Origin: Myxococcales bacterium
GTDB lineage: Bacteria > Myxococcota_A > Polyangia > Haliangiales > Haliangiaceae
NCBI GenBank assembly: GCA_016706545.1
Contig: JADJJK010000004.1
Location: 62,001 to 126,000, forward strand
Direction: 5' to 3'
Length of the DNA: 64,000 nt
Shown here: one piece after another, positions 18,660 through 26,340 of the stretch
Layout of the letters: each line of letters begins with the position of its first letter
Position numbering within the stretch: position 1 is the stretch's first letter
Program-made: the position numbers and the translations under genes
Notes under the pieces: model-generated
The model's input: the letters and a program-made list of their open reading frames with translations, nothing else
Databases searched by the model: none
What the model was told of the DNA's origin: nothing

Positions 18660-20320
18660 CGGTTGGGCTCCAGCGAGAGCTCCAGCACGCCCAGCGCGCG
18701 CAGCGAGGTCTCGCCGCTGCCTGCCCGCCGCAGCTCCAAGAGCGAGTGGACGGTGACCCCGGCCGACAGCGCCAACGTCGCGCGAGCGCTCGCGGTGCCC
18801 GCCACCGTGGCGCGCTCGCCGTCGCCAGCGGCGCTGGCCGCGGCGTCGCCGCGCGCCCACACCAGCGCGCCGCGCGCCGCGACCTGCGACCGCGGCGCTC
18901 CCAGCCGCAGCTCGCCGTCGCAAGCCATCCGCTGGCCCCCGTACCCGGCGTCGGCGAGCGCGCCCACCGCCGCGTGCAGCGGCCGACCGCCCACCTGAGC
19001 CAGCGGTCGCGCCAGCTCCGAGCTGGCGCCGGCGGCCCAGGCCGCGCCGCCGCTCGCGCCACCATCGTAGCGCCGCGCCCACGACAACGCCCGCGCTTGC
19101 CAGGCGCCGTCATGCCGGTAGGTGAGCGAGAGCTCCAGCGAGGGCGCCGCGCCGAACACATTCCAGATCGAGTCGGTGTCGAAGGTGGGCACAAGCCGCG
19201 CCACCTGCGGAGACAGGCTGTGCGCGCCGCGCGTCAGCTCCGCGGACAGCTCCGCGCGATCCACCACGCCATGCGCCAGGCTGGCGCGCAGGAGCACCAG
19301 CGGCGCCACCGTGAACTCGCCGAGCCGCCAGCGCCCGTGCGCGGTGGCCAGCACCTGCTCGAGGTTCGTGCCCCAGGCCGGCGCCTGGCCGTGCTCGTCG
19401 GGGTAGAGGCCCAGGTCTGGCTCATGCAGCCGGTCAGGCGGCCCGAGGCTGCCCACCGTGCGCGACATCGCCACGCGGTAGCCAAGCTGCGCGCTCACGC
19501 CCGAGATCTCCTGGGTCACCAGGGACAACGACGCGGTGGGCATCCGCACCTGCCGCTGCGGACACAGCTCGAAGTCCGACGAGAAGCGCCCGTCCACCAC
19601 GCGCTCGCCGCGCTCGATCAGCCGCCAGCGCCCCGGCTGTCCCTGCGCCGCCTCCACATACTCGTGGCAGGACGCCCCCGGCGTGCCGTCGAGCTCGTAG
19701 GCCGCGACGCCCAGCCAGGACGCCTCGCGCACCGCCAGGCCGCCGCTGACCACCACCTCGACGTGGTCGGTCACCTGCATCCGCAGCTCAGCGCCGTCGA
19801 ACGGCAGCGCGCCGTCGGCCGACAGCGGCGCGATGCGACCGAGCGCCAGGCGGAGCCGGTCATTCCACAGCCCGTCGATGCGCAGGTGGCCGTAGAGCAA
19901 GGACAACGCGAACGCCGAGTCCTCGAGCTCGGGGATGAGGTCCAGCGCGTCCTGCCTCATCGTGGGCCCGGCATCGAGCCGACCGGTGATGAAGGTGCCA
20001 AAGTCATGATCGAAGCGCAGCGTGCCGTGCCACGACACCACCGGACCGCGCAGCCAGCGCCCGGCGCGGCGCCGCTTGCGCGCCAGGTCGCCCAGGTCGT
20101 GGAGCACCAGGGTCAGGGTGTGCGTGAGCCGGCGTCGGCCGATCGCCAGCTCGCCGCCGACCAGCCGAAATCCACGCAGCTCATAGGCTTCGCCAGTGGT
20201 CCGCGCGCGGGTCCAGAACTCATAGCCCCAGGCCGGCTCGGCGGGCAAGAGCGCCGCCACCGCCAAGAGCGCGCAGAGCCCGCGCAGGCGTCGCACCATC
20301 GGGCGGACCATGCGTCGCAC
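18656..20320 (-). CDS. outer-membrane beta-barrel protein of the cytochrome operon
   Basis: 554 residues. An N-terminal signal peptide ends near ALLPAEPAWGYEF (about residue 32). The rest shows alternating polar/hydrophobic strands and turns typical of a large barrel, for example LRFDHDFGTFITGRLDAG, LELSLTYRHDGAWQARALSW and LGVLELSLEP at the C-terminus. Several start codons are possible (20320, 20311, 20299); all are in the same frame. It lies 1 nt after the Kelch gene and overlaps the multiheme cytochrome gene by 4 nt. That context suggests a porin that houses or contacts the cytochrome, as in porin-cytochrome conduits, but I see no specific MtrB-type signature. Confidence 0.6.
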   Translation of the reverse strand: MRRMVRPMVRRLRGLCALLAVAALLPAEPAWGYEFWTRARTTGEAYELRGFRLVGGELAIGRRRLTHTLTLVLHDLGDLARKRRRAGRWLRGPVVSWHGTLRFDHDFGTFITGRLDAGPTMRQDALDLIPELEDSAFALSLLYGHLRIDGLWNDRLRLALGRIAPLSADGALPFDGAELRMQVTDHVEVVVSGGLAVREASWLGVAAYELDGTPGASCHEYVEAAQGQPGRWRLIERGERVVDGRFSSDFELCPQRQVRMPTASLSLVTQEISGVSAQLGYRVAMSRTVGSLGPPDRLHEPDLGLYPDEHGQAPAWGTNLEQVLATAHGRWRLGEFTVAPLVLLRASLAHGVVDRAELSAELTRGAHSLSPQVARLVPTFDTDSIWNVFGAAPSLELSLTYRHDGAWQARALSWARRYDGGASGGAAWAAGASSELARPLAQVGGRPLHAAVGALADAGYGGQRMACDGELRLGAPRSQVAARGALVWARGDAAASAAGDGERATVAGTASARATLALSAGVTVHSLLELRRAGSGETSLRALGVLELSLEPNR

Positions 20321-20321
20321 G

Positions 20322-22250
20322 TTACCGCTCGACCGTCAGCGTGTCGATGCCGAGCCTGGTGGCGACACCGATCACCGCCACCCCCCAGCCGCCGCGCGGC
20401 AACTCCGCCACCGTGCAGGCCACCACCTCGACGTCGGCCACGCGTACGGTGAGCGCGCCGGCGCGCAAGGTGAAGGTCACGGTCACCGGCGTCGCGGGCA
20501 GGGCCGGCGCGACCTGCCCGCGACACAGCACGGTCACCTGCGCGCCCACGTGATGTTGCACGGTCACCTGCGCGCCGGGGACGATCTGCGTGCTCACCAG
20601 GCTCGCCGCGGACTGGAAGTGGGTGATCACCGCGAGCCCCTCCTGCTCGCCGAGCGCGATCACCGGGCGAAACACCGCGGTCAGCCGGCCCTCCACCAGG
20701 CGAGGACCGCCGGCGATGAGCCAGGCGCCCAGCCCGCTGCGGGTGCCGCCCAGCTCGAAGCGCTCGTCGGTGCGGGTCACCGCGTCGACATCGCTGGGGG
20801 TCAGCTCGGCGGACTGCTCGGCGTTGGGCACCACGATCGCGGACGAGGTGAACGGCCCCACCAGCGACGGTCGAAACCGCCAGGCGGTGGCCGCCGGAGC
20901 GCTCGCTGTGCCGGCGCCGAGCACCAGCACGCTGCCGTCATCGAGCCGCAGCGCGCGATGCTGGCCGAGGCTCGTCACCGCCGGAGGCAGCGTGACCGGC
21001 AACCAACGGTCCAGTCCCGGTCGGTAGAGCTGCGCCATCGGGGTGCTGGACGCAGACTGTCCCAGCGCGAGCACGCTGCCATCTTCCAGCAACGTCATCG
21101 AGGCCTCGGCCATGGTCGGCCCGAGGATGGCTGGCCGCACCGCGAGATGCGGCGTGATCACCGCGATGTCGCGGGTGGCGCCGAGCCCGGCCGCGGCGAA
21201 CCCGGTGAGCACCGCGCCGGAGTCGAGGACCGTCGCGGTGGCGCCGGTGCCTGGCAGCGCAGTCGCGGCGCCGGTCGCCAGGTCGATGCGGTCGGTCGCC
21301 GCCGGCAGTCCCTGCGCGGTCACCGCGCCCACTGCCAGGACCGACGGACCGCGCCCCGCGCTGGCGCCGAGCCCCGCGGCGAGCCCCGGATCCAGGAGCA
21401 GCGTGGGCTGCACGTGATCTCGTTCCAGCGGCGTCAGCACGTCCTGCTCATCGGAGTCCACGGCCAGTCGAAACGGGGGCCGGGCCGACTCCCCATCACA
21501 GACCCCGGCCACGGTGGCGCCGCGGCACCCGCCGGCGACGAGCAGCGCGTCGCCCCCCAGCGCGACCGCGCCGTGGAAGAACCGCGGCTCGAGCACGATG
21601 GGCGGGCCAAAGCGCTTGGTCTGCGGATCGAACACCGAGTACGAGCCGGTCGGGCCGCCGGTGAGCGCGACCCTGCCGTCCATGAGCGCGGTGGCCACCG
21701 CGCCGGAGAAGCGGCCGGCGGCGGCCAGGCGCGCTGGCACCTCCACTGGCTCGAACCGATCGGTCTGCGGGTCATAGAGTTCGGCGGAGACCAGGTTCCC
21801 GCCCGGCCCCTGCCCCCCCAGCACCAGCACGAAGCGACCGGCTCGCGCCACCACGGGGTTGACCCGCGGCTCGGTCATCGGCTCGGTCGGGCACGCCGAG
21901 TTCGGCGGCGCCATCGCGATGGCGATGCTGTCGCCTGCGCCAAGCTCGCCCAGCTCCAGGGGCTGGGTCTTGCCGATGGCGCGCAACGCGCCGCCGGCGC
22001 CCAGCACCTCGACGGTGAGCTGCCGGGTGGACGCCGGCAAGTCCGCCAGCTCCACCACCGACCCCACCGAGATCGCGCGGCTTATCTCGCCACTGTCCCC
22101 CAGCGCTCGCAGCACCAGCGTCCGTGCGTCGGAGACCGCGCCGCAGGTGCCGCCCAGCCGCAGCAACGCCACCCGCGGCGCAGGATCGCTGCAGCCGATC
22201 GCCGCGCCGAGCGCCACCACAGTGCCGAGGCCAAGCCTCTGCCCAAGCAT
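20322..22250 (-). CDS. Kelch-like beta-propeller lipoprotein
   Basis: 642 residues. The N-terminus (MLGQRLGLGTVVALGAAIGC) ends in a lipobox-like AAIGC, so it is probably an outer-membrane lipoprotein. The body has repeats of the Kelch/galactose-oxidase type: FVLVLGGQGPGGNLVSAELY, RVALTGGPTGSYSVFDP, ALLVAGG, and DGSVLALGQ and DGSVLVLGAG. The last 130 residues form a different beta-rich domain. It leads the operon with the barrel and the 13-haem cytochrome. It might be the surface-exposed or periplasmic partner of that pair; the ligand is unknown. Confidence 0.65.
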   Translation of the reverse strand: MLGQRLGLGTVVALGAAIGCSDPAPRVALLRLGGTCGAVSDARTLVLRALGDSGEISRAISVGSVVELADLPASTRQLTVEVLGAGGALRAIGKTQPLELGELGAGDSIAIAMAPPNSACPTEPMTEPRVNPVVARAGRFVLVLGGQGPGGNLVSAELYDPQTDRFEPVEVPARLAAAGRFSGAVATALMDGRVALTGGPTGSYSVFDPQTKRFGPPIVLEPRFFHGAVALGGDALLVAGGCRGATVAGVCDGESARPPFRLAVDSDEQDVLTPLERDHVQPTLLLDPGLAAGLGASAGRGPSVLAVGAVTAQGLPAATDRIDLATGAATALPGTGATATVLDSGAVLTGFAAAGLGATRDIAVITPHLAVRPAILGPTMAEASMTLLEDGSVLALGQSASSTPMAQLYRPGLDRWLPVTLPPAVTSLGQHRALRLDDGSVLVLGAGTASAPAATAWRFRPSLVGPFTSSAIVVPNAEQSAELTPSDVDAVTRTDERFELGGTRSGLGAWLIAGGPRLVEGRLTAVFRPVIALGEQEGLAVITHFQSAASLVSTQIVPGAQVTVQHHVGAQVTVLCRGQVAPALPATPVTVTFTLRAGALTVRVADVEVVACTVAELPRGGWGVAVIGVATRLGIDTLTVER

Positions 22251-22257
22251 CCCGCGG

Positions 22258-22267
22258 ATGATACACT
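22258..22267. promoter_or_regulatory. two overlapping -10 boxes in a 26-bp divergent spacer
   Basis: On the minus strand TATCAT (22258-22263) lies 7 nt before the Kelch ATG at 22250. On the plus strand TACACT (22262-22267) lies 9 nt before the kinase ATG at 22277. The two share two bases. RNA polymerase could occupy only one at a time, and both mRNAs would be leaderless. Confidence 0.45.
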
Positions 22268-22276
22268 GCCAGCGGC

Positions 22277-24429
22277 ATGACGGAGGTCCCGGCTCCCTTC
22301 GGCAAGTACTACTTGACCGAGAAGCTCGCTGCCGGAGGGATGGCCGAGATCTATCTGGGCAAGCTGGTTGGCCCGGGCGGCTTCGAGAAGCTCCTGGTCA
22401 TCAAGCAGATCCATCCGCGCTTTGGCGGCATGCGCCACTTCGTGGACCTGTTCGTCGCCGAGGCCAAGACCCTCGTCGGGCTGGTCCACGGCAACATCGT
22501 GCCGGTCTACGAGCTGGGGGTCATCGGGGACACCTACTACATCGCGATGGAGTACATCGACGGGCCGAGCCTGTACCGGCTCACCGAGCAGCTCCGCGCC
22601 GCCGGCGCGCCCATGGCTCCTGCGCTCGCCGCCCACATCACGACCAAGATCCTCGACGGCCTGGACTACGCTCATCGCAAGGGCGACGGCGTCATTCACC
22701 GCGACCTGTCGGGGCGCAACGTGATGGTGTCCCGCGACGGCGACGTGAAGCTGGTGGACTTCGGCATCGCGGTGAGCCTGGGCGACGCAGGCGATCACGC
22801 AGGAGAGCTGCCGGCTGGTTCCTTCCCGTACATGTCCCCCGAGCAGGTGCGGCGAGAACCGCTCACCGGGCAGAGCGATCTGTTCTCCGCCGGCATCCTG
22901 CTCTGGGAGATGCTCACTGGCGAGCGCTTGTTCGCGCGCGCCGACGCGGCGGCGACCATGCGCGCCGTCACCGACGCGGAGATCCCAAGGCCAAGCCTCC
23001 GCAACCCTGCGGTGCCTGGCCGCCTCGACGACGTGGTGATGAAGGCGCTGCACCGCGATCCGCTGCAGCGCTGGCACACCGCCGCGGAGATGCTGGCGGC
23101 GCTGCATCGCTATCTCTACTCGCTGGCCACCACGCCAGGCGCGCGCGATCTGAGCCAGCTCGTCTCGCGCTACTGTCCGCCATCGGTGCGGCGCCACCAC
23201 ACCGACGCGGACTTCACGCCGGACCGCGCGGCCGCAGGCGAGCTCTCGTCCGCAGAGGGGCTGGAGGGCTCGGCTCGAGGCGAGCTCACCGCTGGCAGCG
23301 CCGCGGGAGGCAATGCAGTGCCCTCCACCGCGGTGATGCAACGGACGCCCGGTTCGCAGCCGATGCGGCAGCAGAGCTTCGCCACCCACGTCGAGCTGGT
23401 CGGGCTGCTCGGCCCCGGCGCGGCGGGCGATGGCAGCGACAGCGTTGCCGACAACGACGCTGCCGACGACGACGACGCCAAGGATCCCGATCGCCACCTC
23501 GCGGCGCAGGTGACCTCGGTGCATGTCCCCGAGCCTTCGCGGTCAGCCCCCGAGGCTGCAGCCGAGCCCGAAGCTGAGCCCAAAGCCGACGGCGCCCATG
23601 CGGGCTCCCAGAGCGCCGCGCCAGCGCTCGCGACCACCTCGCCTCCGCAGGCGCGGACCCGCTCGCAGCCCCCGGCGCCAGCGGGCACACCGCCTGGGCA
23701 GCCTGGGCAGCCTGGGCAGGTCACACCACCCAGGCCGGCTGCGCCGGTCGCGCCTTCGACGACCCTGGCCGCCCCGCAGTCGCGTTCGTCGCGCCGCCGC
23801 GCCGCGCTGCTGGTCGCCGTGGGCGCGCTGGTAGCTGGCGCAGCCGCGATCTTCCTCGCGATCCGCCCTTGGTCCACGCAGCCCGACGCCTCGCTTGCTG
23901 ACGCCGCGAACAGCAGCGACGCCACGAGCGACACCACGATCGACGGCGGGGGCCGCGTCAGCGACACCGCGCTCGATCCCCCGCTCGCTGCCCCGGACGC
24001 CCGAGACGCCCGGGACGCCCCGGACGCGCAGGGCGCCGCGCGCCCGACTCCACGAGACGCCCCGCGGGCCCCGGCCGACGACGCCTCCCGCAGAGGCCCC
24101 GTCGATGCCCCCACCCCACCACGCCGCGCCGGGACGGAGGGCACCGTGTGGTCCCCTCGCGACCGGATGCGTCGCCCCACGCCGTCGCCGCGCACGACGC
24201 GGCCGCGGCGCAGACGCCGGCGGTCATCCGCGTTGGCGCCAATCCGTGGGGCGAGGTCTTTCTCGATGGCAAGCCCGCGGGCCGGACGCCGACGACCCTG
24301 CAAGTTCAGGCTGGCCGACACGAGGTCGAGGTCGTGTTCCCGGTGGCCGATCCACCGCGGCGTGAGACCTATCGGCTAGATCTCGCCGCCGGTGAAACCC
24401 GCTCCGTGCTTGCGGATTTTTCGCAGTAG
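22277..24429 (+). CDS. PEGA-domain Ser/Thr protein kinase, interrupted by a frameshift
   Basis: Residues 1-275 are a Hanks-type kinase: glycine loop LAAGGMAEIYLG, Lys43 in LVIKQ, VIHRDLSGRNVMV (Asp143) and DFG at 161-163, then YMSPEQ and DLFSAGILLWEML. An acidic/Pro linker, a transmembrane segment (about 515-537) and a second low-complexity stretch follow. The frame set by the ATG runs to 24379 but becomes Arg-rich shadow after about 24130. In the frame one base earlier, 24148-24429 encodes a typical PEGA module (GANPWGEVFLDGKPAGRTP ... LDLAAGETRSVLADF). A one-base loss near 24120-24150 therefore separates the two, by mutation or sequencing error. PEGA is expected outside the membrane. HRDLS in place of HRDLK is a common bacterial variant. 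Confidence 0.8.
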
Positions 24430-24501
24430 CCAGCCGCCGGTCCGCGCCACGCTGCTCTTTCGCGCCTCGCGCACAACGTGTGTCCACGTGCCGAGCTGGA
24501 T

Positions 24502-25346
24502 ATGTCTTCGTGCTATGTACCCGCCGTGGTCCCTTCATACGAGTCCGAGCTGCGCGTCGCGCTGGAGCTGGCCAGGCGTGCCGGTGACCTGGTGGTGGCG
24601 CTGCGCCAGCAGGGCATCGAGGTCGACTACAAGGCCGGACAGGAGCCGGTGACCCGCGCCGACCGCGAGGCGTCAGGCCTCATCGTCTCGAGCCTGCTGC
24701 AAGCCTTCCCCGAGGACATCGTCATCTCCGAAGAGCTGGAGGTCGATCCTCGGCGGGTCAGCGCGTCCCGGGTCTGGTACGTCGATCCCATCGATGGGAC
24801 CCGAGACTACATCCGCGGCGATGATGGCTTCGCGGTGATGATCGGCCTGTGCGTGGAGGGCAAGCCGACCGTCGGGGTCGTGCATCAGCCCACCCGCGAC
24901 CGCACCTACTTCACGGCCCCCGCCGTCCCCGCGCAGGTCAAGGACACGGGCCACCTGCACTTGCTCCAGGTCTCGACGACCGACGATCCGGCGCAGAGCC
25001 GCCTCGCCGCCTCTGCCTCCCACCGCAGCGACGACATCGACCGGGTCAAGGACCGCCTTGGGATCCGCGATGAGCTCAACGTGGGCTCGGTGGGGCTCAA
25101 GCTCTGCCTCATCGCTGCTGGCTCGCGCGATCTGTACGTCAACCCCGCCGCCAAGACCAGGCGTGGGACACCTGCGCTCCGGAGGCCATCCTTCACGCCG
25201 CTGGCGGGCAGCTCTCGGATCTGTATGGCCAGCCAGTGGACTACCGCGCCGAGGACCTGCGCCACCACTTCGGGTTGGTTGGCTCGAACCGCGTGCTGCA
25301 CGCCAAGGTCACGCAGCAACTGGCGACGCTGTTCCCCAGGCGCTAG
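24502..25346 (+). CDS. cysQ: CysQ-like inositol monophosphatase-family phosphatase with frameshift
   Basis: Residues 1-225 carry the family metal motifs: EPVTRADREA, SEELEVDP and WYVDPIDGTRDYIRG. The conserved C-terminal motif is broken. The initial frame reads AAKTRRGTPALRR, whereas from 25161 the frame one base earlier reads AWDTCAPEAILHAAGG and continues sensibly to a TAG at 25344-25346. A single missing base near 25159 explains both. With that base restored the protein is about 280 residues and would hydrolyse 3'-phosphoadenosine 5'-phosphate or a related substrate. The start may be ATG 24502 or GTG 24526, the latter 6 nt after TATGTA. The frame past 25346 enters the next gene and is not part of this protein. 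Confidence 0.8.
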
Positions 25347-25454
25347 CTCACCGGTTGCCGACCAATCGCCCGGGGGCCTGCGGCTGTCAGCAAGCGAAAG
25401 GACGTCCGGCTCGCGCAGCGATGCCTGGCCGCGTGGCACGCCGAGCCGGCGTGT

Positions 25455-25460
25455 TAGCCT
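25455..25460 (+). promoter_or_regulatory. -10-like TAGCCT box before the TPR gene
   Basis: TAGCCT ends 7 nt before the ATG at 25468, again predicting a leaderless transcript. Confidence 0.35.
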
Positions 25461-25467
25461 CTCGCGT

Positions 25468-26322
25468 ATGTCGTCTCGTGTCGTGCCGGTGGTGGCGTCC
25501 ATGATCGCGTGGGTGGCCGCTGGTAGCGTGGCCCAGGCGCAGGCCGTCCCATCCGAGCGCTCGAGAGCCCGCGAGCTGACGGAGCGCGCCATCAGCGAGG
25601 CGCGCAAAGGCGAGTACGCGGCGGCCATCGCGCTGTACCAGCGCGCGTATGACCTGTCCCAAGAAGCGGTCTTGCTGTCCAACATCGGCAGCGCGTATCA
25701 GTCCCTGGGCGACCTCGACCAGTCGCTGACGTTCTTCTGCCGCTATCTGGCGACCGACCCGGACGGCAAGGTCGCGGGCTTTGCCCGAGAGCAGGCCACC
25801 GCGCTCGGCAGAGAGCTGCGACGTCCAAGCCCGTGCGGCAAGCCGCGGCCCAAAGACGCGACCGCTGGCCACCCAGCGCTCGCCGCCTCGGCGCGGCCAT
25901 CCCCTGCCACCGCGGACGTCAGCGATGACGGCCCCGACCTCTCGGCGAGCGCTACGCCGCCCGCGCGGGCGGCGTCCTCGCTGCCTCGCACCTTGCGAGT
26001 CACGGGATATCTCGTGGGCGCTGGGGGGCTGGGGGCGCTGGCCGCCGCCGGGTACTACGGCTGGGTCGGCAAGCGCGCGAGCGACGCGATCACCGGCAAC
26101 CGCGACGGCTGGACCGCCGACGAGCTGGAGCAAGAGGAGATCGGCGAGCAAGCCAACGCCCGCATGAAGGGGCTCCTCATCGCTGGCGGCGTGGCCACCG
26201 TCTCCGGGGTCGCGCTGGTGCTGTGGGGCCGCTCCAGGCGCGGCGACGAGCGGGGCCTGGCGCTCTCGCCCACGCTGACCGCGACCTCGCAGGCGCTGGT
26301 CGTCTCAGGCACGTTCGACTGA
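25468..26322 (+). CDS. TPR protein with signal peptide and two membrane segments
   Basis: 284 residues. Signal peptide-like start (MSSRVVPVVASMIAWVAAG, cleavage near AQAQA). Residues about 35-115 hold TPR units: ARELTERAISEARKGEYAAA, ALYQRAYDLSQEAVLLSNIG, AYQSLGDLDQSLTFFCRYL. A Pro/Ala/Ser linker follows, then two hydrophobic segments (GYLVGAGGLGALAAAGYYGW and GLLIAGGVATVSGVALVLWG). The layout is common in Myxococcota next to Ser/Thr kinases, and this gene lies between two of them. Role unknown; a periplasmic scaffold is a reasonable guess. The frame extends upstream through the broken cysQ, which is not meaningful. Confidence 0.7.
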   Translation: MSSRVVPVVASMIAWVAAGSVAQAQAVPSERSRARELTERAISEARKGEYAAAIALYQRAYDLSQEAVLLSNIGSAYQSLGDLDQSLTFFCRYLATDPDGKVAGFAREQATALGRELRRPSPCGKPRPKDATAGHPALAASARPSPATADVSDDGPDLSASATPPARAASSLPRTLRVTGYLVGAGGLGALAAAGYYGWVGKRASDAITGNRDGWTADELEQEEIGEQANARMKGLLIAGGVATVSGVALVLWGRSRRGDERGLALSPTLTATSQALVVSGTFD

Positions 26323-26340
26323 TTCAGGTGCCGCGATCGG

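Noticed and set aside
20310..22280. 656-codon plus-strand frame over the Kelch lipoprotein
   Set aside because: The minus-strand frame has a signal peptide, lipobox and Kelch repeats; the plus frame is His/Arg/Gly-rich shadow.
24478..26322. Single 614-residue fusion of CysQ and the TPR protein
   Set aside because: The middle (about residues 227-325) is shadow sequence; CysQ's real C-terminus is in another frame and the TPR protein has its own start and signal peptide at 25468.
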